The notes: generated from the sequence alone by a model not told the origin. 64,000 nt of DNA from Apoda limacodes (GCA_946406115.1 OX291562.1:7160001-7224000); one strand, 5' to 3'; positions 24,285 through 35,192 are shown, numbered from the stretch's first letter. A program made the numbers and translations.

Positions 24285-24609
24285 AGAACGTTATACATAG
24301 TTTTCTGAATATACCTGTGAGTTGTAGATAGCGTTTCTGCTAAAAACTCCCACTTTTAGCAGAAACGCTATATATCACTCACAGGTATATTCTAGATATT
24401 TAATTACGTTCTAAAAATAAATCAGTACTGGTTCTAGATGATTGGTTCGTAACATTCTTGAAATGTGTTTTGTATAAAAAGGAAATAAACAATAACTTTT
24501 AATAAAGGCGCTTTAAGGCTATACTAACTAAATTTCATTTTTTTGGTAAAGGTTCGGCTAAAATTTAATGACTGTATTGTTCGAGATATGTTTCAGACCC
24601 TAAAGAACA
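24285..24609. repeat. Diverged copy of the palindrome's right-inner segment
   Basis: This block repeats 25914-26245 with a few per cent substitutions, including the stem-loop GCGTTTCTGCTAAAA/TTTTAGCAGAAACGC. It stops exactly where the left arm of the palindrome begins. It is a partial direct copy of the foldback element that forms the palindrome centre. Confidence 0.7.
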
Positions 24610-24840
24610 AAATAAGAGTTTTTTTTATATAAAACTTATTTAGATATTAAAATAGATTAGATTTTAATTTTTTTAATTCTCATGTGACTAATAGTTAATT
24701 AAAATAAAATTAAAAATTCTTAATCAGTCTTAATTATTATAGACCATAATTTATTCTAGACCATTTGTTGTATTATGGGTAAATAAAAGGTTATATGCGC
24801 CATGAGAGAACAAATCCGGCTTTGTATAAAACCTACCAAG

Positions 24841-25559
24841 TAAGGCTCGACTAATAGTTTAACAAAATTAACTGTTTTAATATTCAAAGTTAAATAACAT
24901 TATATTATAACATAAAAAAGCAATTTTTCGGCATTTTCACCCTTTAAAGAGTGTCGCCTCTCGTCATACAATTGTCCAGCTTTGCTTAGCAGTTGTTCAC
25001 TTGGTACGCTAGTAGGCGACGCAGATTTAACTTATTTGCTGCAGGCTTAGCCACCTTATAAGGTGACGAAATCCAATACTTTACAGTCCTGGCTCTCCAA
25101 GAAAGCATTCTAGCGCTATTTAGATCACAGAGCTTGAACTGTATTCGTCATTGGTCATTCATTGGCTCGTCTTCCAACTCTATCGAATCATGAGCTGCCC
25201 ATAAGTTGGATTGATTTGTTGCAGGCATGTTTGACGAGTTAGTTGAAGATGCCCATGTCGTCTCACGATAATCTGTTCCTTTATTTTCATTGAGAGTGAG
25301 AGTCTCGATAATATGAAGCTTGGCTGAGTTATCTTCGCTTTCAGTTAGATATTTAGTTTTAAACCGTGGACAACAACAAGTAATATTTGACCGCCACGCG
25401 CGGTAATATTTGAATGCCGATCTGAACAACGTTACAATCTCGGTCCTGGCCAAGAATCTCGGCAATAATTAGCCGAGAACCGAGACAAATTTCTCGGTTG
25501 GATTTGTAGCCGAGAATGCCGAGACCGAGACCGAGACCGAGATCTCGGTCGAGCCTTAC
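24841..25559 (-). mobile_element. hAT-derived element, left-arm copy
   Basis: This is the mirror of the right-arm element. Its inner end, GGTCGAGCCTTA at 25559, is followed by CAACCAAG, the complement of the 8-bp target duplication. Its outer end keeps only TAAGGCTCGA; the subterminal CGGTCT array and the rest of the inverted end are missing. The outer target site reads CTACCAAG, one base different. Confidence 0.75.
24900..25465 (-). pseudogene. hAT transposase C-terminal remnant, left arm
   Basis: The same frames as in the right-arm copy occur here on the minus strand: the PRFKTKYLTES block, then stops, then the SVASEQLLSKAG dimerisation segment. It is not functional. Confidence 0.7.
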
Positions 25560-26411
25560 AACCAAGTCATGCTATGCATAGGAAATACGTAGTTCTCAAA
25601 ACCTCATTATTGTTTCTCGTTTTACTACGGCAAACCTTTGCTAGAGTTTTGAATTAAAAGTACTTGATAGGCAGTATTACGTGACTGTAAAAACAAGGGT
25701 GACGCGATTTGTAACTTTTTTCACGTTCTTTAGGGTCTGAAACATATCTCGAATAATACAGTCATTGAATTTTAGCCGAACCTTTGCCAAAAAAATGAAA
25801 TTTAGGTATTATAGCCTTAAAGCGTCTTTATTAAAAGTTATTGTTTATTTCCTTTTTATACAAAACACATTTCAAGAATGTTACGAACCAATCATCTAGA
25901 ACCAGTACTGATTTATTTTTAGAACGTTATACACAGTTTTCTGAATATACCTGTGAGTTGTAGATAGCGTTTCTGCTAAAAACTGCCACTTTTAGCAGAA
26001 ACGCTATATATCACTCACAGGTATATTCCAGATATTTTAATTACGTTCTAAAAATAAATCAGTACTGGTTCTAGATGATTGGTTCGTAACATTCTTGAAA
26101 TGTGTTTTGTATAAAAAGGAAATAAACAATAACTTTTAATAAAGACGCTTTAAGGCTATAATACCTAAATTTCATTTTTTTGGCAAAGGTTCGGCTAAAA
26201 TTCAATGACTGTATTATTCGAGATATGTTTCAGACCCTAAAGAACGTGAAAAAAGTTACAAATCGCGTCACCCTTGTTTTTACAGTCACGTAATACTGCC
26301 TATCAAGTACTTTTAATTCAAAACTCTAGCAAAGGTTTGCCGTAGTAAAACGAGAAACAATAATGAGGTTTTGAGAACTACGTATTTCCTATGCATAGCA
26401 TGACTTGGTTG

Positions 26412-27242
26412 TAAGGCTCGACCGAGATCTCGGTCTCGGTCTCGGTCTCGGCATTCTCGGCTACAAATCCAACCGAGAAATTTGTCTCGGTTCTCGGCTA
26501 ATTATTGCCGAGATTCTTGGCCAGGACCGAGATTGTAACGTTGTTCAGATCGGCATTCAAATATTACCGCGCGTGGCGGTCAAATATTACTTGTTGTTGT
26601 CCACGGTTTAAAACTAAATATCTAACTGAAAGCGAAGATAACTCAGCCAAGCTTCATATTATCGAGACTCTCACTCTCAATGAAAATAAAGGAACAGATT
26701 ATCGTGAGACGACATGGGCATCTTCAACTAACTCGTCAAACATGCCTGCAACAAATCAATCCAACTTATGGGCAGCTCATGATTCGATAGAGTTGGAAGA
26801 CGAGCCAATGAATGACCAATGACGAATACAGTTCAAGCTCTGTGATCTAAATAGCGCTAGAATGCTTTCTTGGAGAGCCAGGACTGTAAAGTATTGGATT
26901 TCGTCACCTTATAAGGTGGCTAAGCCTGCAGCAAATAAGTTAAATCTGCGTCGCCTACTAGCGTAGCAAGTGAACAACTGCTAAGCAAAGCTGGACAATT
27001 GTATGACGAGAGGCGACACTCTTTAAAGGGTGAAAATGCCGAAAAATTGCTTTTTTATGTTATAATATAATGTTATTTAACTTTGAATATTAAAACAGTT
27101 AATTTTGTTAAACTATTAGTAGTGTATTAAAAAGTTAACAGTACCTATTAAAAAAAAACGGTCTCGGCCGAGATCTTATTTTATTCTCGGTCTCGGTCTC
27201 GGTCTCGGCCGAGAAAGAAAAACCTATTTCGGTCGAGCCTTA
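26412..27242 (+). mobile_element. hAT-derived element with 8-bp target duplication, right arm
   Basis: The ends TAAGGCTCGACCGA (26412) and TCGGTCGAGCCTTA (27242) are inverted repeats, and both are flanked by CTTGGTTG (26404-26411 and 27243-27250). An 8-bp duplication is typical of hAT transposons. CGGTCT hexamer arrays lie just inside both ends. At 831 bp it retains only part of the transposase, so it is non-autonomous. Confidence 0.85.
26505..27070 (+). pseudogene. hAT transposase C-terminal remnant, right arm
   Basis: The first open part has PRFKTKYLTES, which resembles the DPRFK motif in the second half of hAT RNase-H-fold transposases. After frame breaks it reads SPTSVASEQLLSKAGQLYDE and RRHSLKGENAEKLLF, the hAT C-terminal dimerisation domain. 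The N-terminal BED zinc finger and the catalytic core are missing. Stops near 26945 separate the blocks. Confidence 0.8.
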
Positions 27243-27542
27243 CTTGGTTGGTTTTATACAAAGCCGGATTTGTTCTCTCATGGCGCATATAACCTTTTAT
27301 TTACCCATAATACAACAAATGGTCTAGAATAAATTATGGTCTATAGTAATTAAGACTGATTAAGAATTTTTAATTTTATTTTAATTAACTATTAGTCACA
27401 TGAGAATTCTATAATAATTAAGACTGATTAAGAATTTTTAATTTTATTTTAATTAACTATTAGTCACATGAGAATTAAAAAAATTAAAATCTAATCTATT
27501 TTAATATCTAAATAAGTTTTATATAAAAAAAACTCTTATTTA

Positions 27543-28577
27543 ATTTAGAATTGAGATCTTCGTAAAGTTCAATCTTTTAATTGCCTTTAAAGTCAATATC
27601 TTCGTTACTTTAGTTATACATTTGATAAGAGAATTCAAAAGCTCAAATAATTTTTAAGTTACCACTCGCCATTCTAATTCCTATCATTTGTTTCGCGTTA
27701 TTAGTAGAAAAATATGGAGCTTTTTAAAATTTTTTGCAAGTTTGAAAAACCAGCCAAGTGTACTCACACTTTTTATTTTATTTTTAATTTATTTTTATAT
27801 TACTTATGAGGATACACTACATTTAATCTTAACTTTTGTATATGTATAAATGTTTTAACAACATATTAAAAACCAAACACTTTGAAAAAATAATCTCTTG
27901 CATCCCTCTTAAATTTTTATTTGTTCTTATATTTGTTAAAAAAAGTATCTCCTACAGTAAAGAAGTACCTGAGGGACCGAGCGTTGCTCGTTTCTTTTTA
28001 ACAACGTCATCTATTGTCAAGCAGTGTTGCTGTGACGGTAAAAATAATGGTATTATGACTTGCCAATAGATGTCAGGGAGAGTCATATTTTTCAGTTTAT
28101 CATTGCCTAAAAACACGCATAAAACGACGTTTTCTAAAAATGAAACCTAGCTAGATCGATTTATCGCACCAGAAACCCCCTGCATACTAAATTTCATGAA
28201 AATCGTTGGGTCGTTTTCGAGATTCAGATTATATATATATATATATATAAATATATATACAAGAATTGCTCGTTTAAAGATATTAGATAGATAAAAACAA
28301 AAGCCCAAATTAAAGTTACTAAAGGTGCGTTTTCTTGACTGCTTCAATGCGTTTAATGTCATAATCCTGCCAAGTTAAAAAGACGTAAACTCTGTACAAC
28401 AAAGTACAAAATCTTGGTTCATTCTCTTTAGTAGGATTACCGCATTATGTTCATTATGTAGGTCAACAAAACGCCACTTAAGATGACAAAGACACAAAGA
28501 AAGACAAATCATGCTATTTCCCTATTTACTGCTGCAAATGCTAACGTATTTATACATAGCTTGTTTAATTCTTTCAG
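27543..28577. other. AT-rich intron tail
   Basis: No element was recognised apart from a short (TA)n run at about 28229-28256. A 77-codon open segment near 27836 is low-complexity and has no support. Confidence 0.4.
28229..28256. repeat. (TA)n microsatellite
   Basis: A short alternating TA run lies within a longer AT-rich tract. Confidence 0.8.
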
Positions 28578-28772
28578 GCGCTAGCTGTATCAGCCCTAGC
28601 TTTGATGCTGTCAGCCATCGTAGGAGTCAAGAAGCTGGCGTCACATGATGATCACGATGATCACCAAGTCATATACGCAGGTCATGGTGGCCATCACAGA
28701 AGAAAAAGAGATGTTGATGAAACACCTTTGCCCTATCGAGCTTGGAAGCAATACACGAAAAATGCTCATTAA
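28578..28772 (+). CDS. Osiris-family protein, last coding exon
   Basis: The acceptor TTCTTTCAG precedes 28578 and the exon opens in phase 0, matching the end of the exon at 15881. It encodes 64 residues and TAA at 28770-28772. The first 20, ALAVSALALMLSAIVGVKKL, complete the hydrophobic core and end in the GLKKL-type motif common to Osiris proteins. A His/Asp-rich segment (SHDDHDDHQV), a GHGGHH run, an RRKR dibasic site at residues 41-44 and a C-terminal LPYRAW motif follow. The LPYRAW end takes the place of the usual AQxLAY motif. A weak poly(A) signal AATAAA lies at 29285. Which Osiris orthologue this is cannot be settled from the C-terminus alone. Confidence 0.9.
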   Translation, partial: ALAVSALALMLSAIVGVKKLASHDDHDDHQVIYAGHGGHHRRKRDVDETPLPYRAWKQYTKNAH

Positions 28773-29300
28773 CTTAATACAAACTTGTAGTGACTAAGTT
28801 ACTTTAAGTTAATTTATTGATGATTGTGTAAGACGCCTATTTATTTATTTTTGTTGTGATAATTGTAAGAAAATACCAGTCTGTTTTTTTTATGTTTTTT
28901 TTGTTAGTCATAGATTATAATTTATATCGTTTTTTATTACGATGTATTTGATCAGACCGAAATCGAAATAACTGCAACAAAAACGAATCGAGTATTTCAT
29001 AAGTGACTTAATTTCGACTTAAATTTTTCGGAAACTTTATTAACTTGCACAGCGTTACAACAATGATATTTGTATTTTTCTGTAGTAATAACAACTGTCT
29101 GACATTTTCACTTATTACGACTAATATTATTACTAAAATTAATACTAAATGTCAAATACAGCATTAAAATATAGTTTTATTTGTTCTATTTTTGATTTAT
29201 TTTTCAGTTAGTAAATTGTTCTCTTTAATATTTATTTCAAAATCATTTTCGATTCGTAAAAAGGTTTTATTTATCTGTTATCTGAATAAAATGTTGTTTA
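28773..29300 (+). other. Probable 3' UTR of the first Osiris gene
   Basis: AT-rich DNA follows the stop codon up to a candidate poly(A) signal at 29285-29290, just before the LINE that begins near 29330. No other feature is seen. Confidence 0.45.
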
Positions 29301-29329
29301 TTTATTTATTCATATTGAGTTTTTTTTTA

Positions 29330-30530
29330 TACCACTAAAGTGGCAATCAAGCTTACGATCCGCCTGATGGTAAGCAGTCACCGTAGCCTAGTCAATTCTT
29401 GCAGCCCTTCGTTGAACCAAGTCAAAAGAGCCAAGCTGGTATCCGGGTCCACCCGCCAAGAGATGGCAGCAGTACTCCATATGGGGCCGAACTTGCGACT
29501 TGTAAAGCAGGAACCTCTGCCCCGGCGTGAAGTACTGTGTCGCTTCGTTGAGTACACCTAGGTTTTTGGACGCCAGCTTTACCTTGTCTTGCAAATGATC
29601 TCGGAACTAAACATCGCTGGAGATTTCATCACCAAGGATCCCAATGCTCTTGGAGATGGAGAGGGGAGTGTTCTGGAATTGTGGGACCACAGTGAATAGG
29701 GTTTTCTTAGCGGTGAACTGCTTGTGTTTTTGTAGGGTTGAATTGGACCAAGTTTTCCCGTCCCCAGTCAGATACCTTGGACAGAGTGATCTCGATTTAA
29801 GACACAAGTTCTTTACGTTTTTCCTTCACAACGGAACGAGCTTGCTTGACTCGTGTAATAAGCGTCTTCAGTACTGTCATCTGCATAGCAATGTATGTTG
29901 ATGTTCAACATATCATTGATATGCAGTAGTAAACAACGTAGGAAACAGCACAGAGCCTTCCGGGACCTCAGTATTAATGTCCATGCTATCAGAGCAACTA
30001 ACACCTCCTGACTCTTAATGGCAAGTGCCCATCGGTGTGTGAGATATAAAAGAAGGTCAGCAGTCTAGGGACCGTGGCGAAAGCCATATTGACGATCACT
30101 GACCAGATCGTGTTCTTCTAGGTAACTTAGAAGCTGTGTGTTGATCACACGCTCCATCACCTTGGAGAGGAGACAGGTAATATCGATAGGCCTGTAATTC
30201 GATGAATCTGATCTATCGCCCTTTTTGGGCACCGGGTGCACACCGCAGTCTTCCATGAAGACGGAAATTGCCTAGTTTGGTAGGCAAAAGCAACGCCCGC
30301 CGGAACTCCCGCTGTTTTAATGGAGATTTCCGGCATGGTCTTACCGCACCACGGCATAGAAGGTGGTACAGCGCCTTCATTGTTCATATTCGAGTTTAAG
30401 GCAAAGAGACTGCCCAGTAGATCGGCTTTCTCTTTAGCACTATGGGCAATATCACCATCGGTCTTTCGCAGTGGTGGAAAGGACGAATGGAAAAAGTTTC
30501 CTTAGGCAACTTTAGCAAGCGACCAGAAAG
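29330..30530 (-). pseudogene. Jockey-type LINE with palm deletion
   Basis: On the minus strand, from about 30530 down, come a linker block, then PEISIKTAGVPAG, KKGDRSDSSNYRPI and VINTQLLSYLEEHDLVSDRQ, then a break. It resumes with HINDML, CYADDST and the post-RT region down to 29340. The segment that should contain palm motif A is absent, as in the copy at 11130-12385, though the breakpoints differ. Frameshifts are frequent. Confidence 0.8.
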
Positions 30531-30569
30531 CATTCTATTTCAATTCTAAAAAGGGTTTTTGTAAACCTA

Positions 30570-30603
30570 TTGTTTTTAATATATGTATGTATGTATGTAT
30601 CCT
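30570..30603. repeat. (TATG)n microsatellite
   Basis: Four to five TATG units occur in a short run. Confidence 0.8.
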
Positions 30604-30782
30604 CCTGTAATGTCGTAAGAATACAATAGGTATTATAAATACTCTCAAATTAAGTAAGAAACTTACTTCTTTTTCTTATAAACACTTTGCGTGATAAACT
30701 TTATTTTATGTATACTATATGCGTAGGTCACAAATACATTATACTGACGGTATAGAACTTTTAAAAAGTGTGTTTCTTTGTG

Positions 30783-31050
30783 ACCTATCCGTTTTTAGCG
30801 TTCCGTCTCAACAGGTGCCAACGAAGCCCTATTACTAAGTCTACACTGTCGGTCTGTCCGACCATTAAATGATATCTTTAAATTAAATCATTAAAGGATC
30901 ATAATACTTTAGACTAAAATAGGTAGAAGACTGAAATTTTAACAGAATATGTGTTATAATAGCGGATTAATTAAATTATTATTTAACAGTTAACTAAAAA
31001 TTAAGGGGATCCCAATACGAGAAACATGTTTTCGTTGTTCTTGCTTTATC
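30783..31050 (-). repeat. AGGGTTCCGTA-class repeat, inverse copy of 6130-6365
   Basis: It reads from a GCGTTCCGTCTCAACAGG start through a GTCTGTCCGAC box to a GGGGATCCCAATACGAG end, the reverse order of the block at 6130-6365. Confidence 0.55.
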
Positions 31051-31148
31051 TTGAATCCGGTCAATTGTGAGTCATTACTATCTTCAATTACCGATTCAGC
31101 GACATTTAACGATTATTAAAGGGAATAGTAAAACGTTTGTTTTTTGGA

Positions 31149-31215
31149 CACGATATTCAAAGTTAAGCAACGTCGTACTTGTTCTATCATTGGAAGGGTA
31201 ACTGCTTATTGTTTT
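31149..31215 (+). repeat. 5S-derived SINE fragment
   Basis: AAAGTTAAGCAACGTCG followed by a degraded TTGGAAGGGTAACTGCTTA matches the 5S-like head of the SINE3 copies. No body follows. Confidence 0.5.
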
Positions 31216-31780
31216 TGGTTGTGTTCTTGAATTACGTAAATGGCGTTACGGAATCCATAATGCACAAGTACCACAACTATCACTCGAACTTGACCGATTA
31301 TTTTAATATACTGTTTAAAATAGTGGAGCCCATACTATTTATATTTAATAGTTAAAATATTATTAATAGTATATCAATTATAACATGAAAAATAAATAAA
31401 ACATCATTAATAGTTCAATATAAATGATTCCCTGTTCCTTTGGCCACGCTACAACTTCCAAACGACATATTGAATAATTCTTTTTATGTTGTGTTTTTTA
31501 TTATTAGGGCAAGGTTTTCATAAAAGAAAAAAAAGGGCTAAGAGTGAATCGGACTCGCGAACTGTAATGGCCGCTTAGTGATGTTTGAAACTTTTGTCTA
31601 CTTATTAAAAAAAATACTAATAACACTTATCGAAATAACACGTGCAACATTTCTCACAAAGTTATAAAAACTAACAAACGAGTGTTCATAGTCGTTTCAT
31701 CGGCTAAGACACATTATCTAAACAAAACGGGGAACCGTTATATTAAAGAAAGTAAATGGTTTAATAGACATTTGTATATT

Positions 31781-32018
31781 ACTAGCGGTTCCGGAGAACG
31801 TTCTTCCGCTGCCGTCCCTCTGTAACCCGGCGAAAGTTGCTTTTTACCTAAAGTGCCCGAGACCGGCTCGCACTTAACCGATCGAGATAAAAACTATCCT
31901 ATCTTTTAAGTTGGATTAAATAACAGATAGTTACGAAGTTTGATCAAAATCGGTTCAGTAGTTTAAGAGTCCATCGCGGACAAACAACATGACACTTAAT
32001 TTTTATATATATAGATTA
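31781..32018 (+). repeat. Interspersed repeat B, copy 2
   Basis: It matches 23458-23695 in order, with TACTAGCGGTTCCGGAGAACG at the start and a TTTTTATATATATAGATTA tail. Confidence 0.65.
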
Positions 32019-32784
32019 TTTCGTTATAAAAAATATATACAATTAACCACCATGCAGAATACATAGATATCTCTTCTATAACGATATTGTATCTACTGAG
32101 AGTTTTCAGGACTACGGACGTTTCCAGCTCACAACTGATGGCGCCGTCACACACATACATATAAAATACATTAATAAATCTTGATGCGTAACGGACACTG
32201 GGGCACAATGACCCCAATAAAGAGAGAATCGATCCATCTCGCCTCAGAGTCGTATTCGGATACGATACTGCAGAAATTCCTGGTAAGGGTCAATCTTTGT
32301 CTATACCTATTGTTTAATTGATCACCGAATACACTTATGTAAGTTGATAAATTACACAATGATTACTGTTTATACTCATCGTAAAAGTAGCTGTAAATAC
32401 AGTTTAAAAAAAATTAAAGTTGTTTTTAACAGCATTCTTTGTAACCAAATAATGTTTTAAACGTAGATAATGCTCTTTGTAGCAGAATATTACTTGATGC
32501 AAAACGTAAGCCTTATTGGCATTCAAGAAACCATTTATTTTCATCACATGAGACGAAAAGAAAATAAATTGTTTCTTCTTGGAAAGCTGAATTATTTTGT
32601 CACGAAATATAATTTTGAGACTCATATGTCGATATACTCTCAAATAAAGTAAAAAAGTAACTTTTTTTTCTTATAAAATTTTTGCTTGATAACCTTAATT
32701 TTACATATACTGTATACGTAAGTCACAAATACATTAAACTGACGGTACAGAACTTCTAAAAAAGTGTGTTTCTTTGTGACCGTC

Positions 32785-32945
32785 AAATAGTAGCCAACCA
32801 ACCAACCCCAACAGCGACAACCCAAGCTGAGGCTCCCCCAGCGGGGGACTCCATCAGAGTCTCGCCCCAAAAGCCCGGTGGAGCAGTAATGGCTGCATCA
32901 GCCAACTAAATAGTCCGTTTGGAAAAAATAAAAACGGCAGTCGCT
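32785..32945 (-). repeat. Interspersed repeat shared with 13960-14240
   Basis: The antisense copy includes GTAATGGCTGCATCAGCCAA and a GC-rich tract with CCCCAGCGGGGG. Confidence 0.5.
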
Positions 32946-33286
32946 CATGTTTTTGCCGCTCGAACGTCTTTCGTAGGCAGACTAAAGTACCCCCAGGTAC
33001 AGGTACAGGTACTTAAGTAAAAAAGTACCCTCAGGTACAGGAACATTTGACTGTTCGCTTACTGTTGACCCACGCTTATCACAAACAGTTTGTTAATTTT
33101 TTTACTAATTATTTTATCAGTACGCACTGTTCACAGATTGTTTTCTCCAACGACACAACTTTATTACTTATTAACCGTTTTGTGAAGTTCGCAGATAATC
33201 TCGTCAACGGAACTTTGCGTTATTTTAGACATAGCAAATAACACGATAAACACGTCTGTTCGCTTTAGTTGTGGTGTTCGTTTTAT

Positions 33287-33525
33287 AAGGTTCCGTATCC
33301 AATGGGTACAAAACGGGACCCTATTACTAAGTCTTCGCTGTCCGTCCGTCAGTCACCAGGCTGTATCTCATGAATGAACTGTGATACAGTTGAAATTTTC
33401 ACAGATGATGTATTTCGCCCATACAACAAACGTTATCGATTTGACGTTTTTATGGTATATATGATAATGGTACGAAACCCTTCGCACGCGAGTCCGACTC
33501 GAACTTGGTCGGTTTTGTTATTACG
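33287..33525 (-). repeat. AGGGTTCCGTA-class repeat
   Basis: It starts AAGGTTCCGTATCCAATGGG and contains GTCACCAGGCTGTATCTCAT. It ends at a CGCGAGTCCGACTCGAACTT block. Confidence 0.6.
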
Positions 33526-33814
33526 CTATGCGTAGGGCCTGAAGAAGCCGTGTTAGACAGACATTACTTCGGATGAGTTTCAGGAGGGATTTATTGGTGT
33601 CGATTATGGTTTATGTTGCAGTTTAGGTATAAGTTATATACGTAAGGTAAGTGAAGCGATGGGGTAAGTTACAGTACGCTAACGTGTTCCGTGTTAATTA
33701 CCTTAATAGAACTATCAAAGGTACAGAGAACCCCTATTAATATTATTTGACTGGGATGATGATAATGCTGAGGAGGTTTTGGCTCAGTGACTTTTGTGTA
33801 TCGGAAACAATATT

Positions 33815-34095
33815 CGAAAGTCAAGCAACGTCAGGCGTGGTCACTACTTGGATGGGCGACCGCTTAGTGGCACATTTTTCTTAGCTGCTTCATGTTTTGG
33901 AGGGTAAGTCAAACAAGTTATTGCTAAGCCAAGTCAGATGCCCTATGTGTGGCCTGAGAATTCTGACAGTTGAATAGCCACTAGCTCAACTATGTCCTCC
34001 AACTCGTATTAGGCCAGCGTGATGGACTATTGACTAAGCCTCTTTTTTCAAGCAGCAGATATAACGGCTAAGGCAAAAGGATAATGTCCTATAAA
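33815..34095 (+). mobile_element. 5S rRNA-derived SINE, copy 2
   Basis: The head GTCAAGCAACGTCAGGCGTG, then CACTACTTGGATGGGCGACC, is a close match to the 5S rRNA internal control region. The body carries GTTATTGCTAAGCC and ends with GGCCAGCGTGATGGACTATT. It is the cleanest of the four copies. Confidence 0.8.
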
Positions 34096-34383
34096 CAGTT
34101 TATCAAGATTTCTAAAAAATAACTTCCATTCTCTTCTTCCAAATATTAAGGAAATTCATTCACTAGGAGTGACTCCTAACTCATGAAAAAAATTCCCAAT
34201 GTTTTTATCTAATTGGAACCCTACGACGAAGAACTCGTAATCTATAAACGCATAACGCAAAATTGAACCTAAGCTATTCCATGATACTGTCTTTTTCCTG
34301 CTGAGTATGTACCTAAAAAGGCCACGGGTCTTATACCCAAAGTGGTTAACCAGTGGCTGGAACACATACAGATATTATACACA

Positions 34384-34560
34384 TACCCTGCCAAGGTTTT
34401 CTCTAAGGTATGGGGTTCTTCAAGAAAGAAGTTATTAGATTTTTGAAGGGTCGGCAACGCGTGAGTGAAGCCCTAGGTGTTGCAAGCGTTCATAGGCCAC
34501 GGTGACCGCTTACCATCAGGCGGACCGCAAGCTTGTTTGCCACTTTAGAATTTCTTGTCA
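34384..34560 (+). repeat. Jockey-type LINE, short 3' end
   Basis: It contains the AAGGTTTTCTCTAAGG block, an FFKKEVIRFLKGRQR-type reading and the 3' tail ACCATCAGGCGGACCGCAAG. Confidence 0.75.
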
Positions 34561-35014
34561 GCCAGTAACAAAATTTGTTACAGATTGTTCCGCAAAGCGG
34601 TAACAAAAAAAAAGAAGTCACTTGGAAATTTTATTCCATAAATTTAGAAAGAATTTCAAGCTGCTGCAATTGAAATTCCTTTTTGTTTGTTATTTAATAC
34701 GTTAATTTCCTAACATTTGGAGAACTTATGGGAGTTACTAAACGTATTAGCAAAAGCTGATCCGTACTAATGAAGGTAGAAACTACAAGGCAATTTATAT
34801 TAAATTTACAATGCAAATTAAGGGATTACTATTTTCAAGACGATCAAGATATTAGTGATTAAGCAAATAAAGGTAACTAATATTTGTTATTTTATAAACT
34901 TGCAGAATATATTGAAGATATTATTCTAAGAATATTTTCCTAATATAATTGGTGTGCAATTTATATTTTTCTTAATTATATTTGAAATGAGTATTTTTAG
35001 TATTTTAATTATAA
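34561..35014. other. AT-rich stretch
   Basis: Nothing is recognised here. Confidence 0.4.
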
Positions 35015-35190
35015 TGTTTTTTTTTATATCACTAAGGTGGCGAACAAGCTTGCGGTCCACCTGATTGTAAGCGGTAACCGCAGCCTATGGACGCTTGCAA
35101 CACCTAGGGCTTCACTCACGCGTTGCCGACCCTTCAAAAATCTAATAACCTCTTTTTCGAAGAACCCCATACTGTAGTCCTTAAAGAAAA
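35015..35190 (-). repeat. Jockey-type LINE, short 3' end
   Basis: An antisense copy of the same 3' end starts with a poly-T run and ends at AAAACCTTGGCAG. There it joins the candidate exon at 35193. Confidence 0.75.
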
Positions 35191-35192
35191 CC

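Larger units (their letters stand above)
24610..27542. repeat. Large near-perfect palindrome, 2.9 kb
   Basis: The two halves are reverse complements about a centre at 25985/25986, inside the hairpin GCTAAAA-(8 nt)-TTTTAGC. Open segments of 68 and 105 codons at 25148-25565 and 26405-26822 encode identical peptides from the two arms. The right arm is longer by two blocks: about 107-115 bp with CGGTCT repeats (27125-27235), and a 68-bp tandem duplication (about 27408-27477). Each arm holds a hAT-derived element. The inner 830 bp derives from a foldback relative of the piggyBac-like MITE. No genes other than transposase debris are present. Confidence 0.85.
15882..28577 (+). other. 12.7 kb Osiris intron packed with transposons
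   Basis: The interval lies between the two Osiris coding exons, with GTAAGT at its 5' end and TTCTTTCAG at its 3' end. It contains a foldback MITE, a 5S-derived SINE, RTE and Jockey/CR1-like LINE remnants, tRNA-type SINEs and the large hAT palindrome. No exon-like open segment with Osiris character was found inside, and the flanking exons join in phase 0 to give a continuous hydrophobic segment. Confidence 0.7.
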
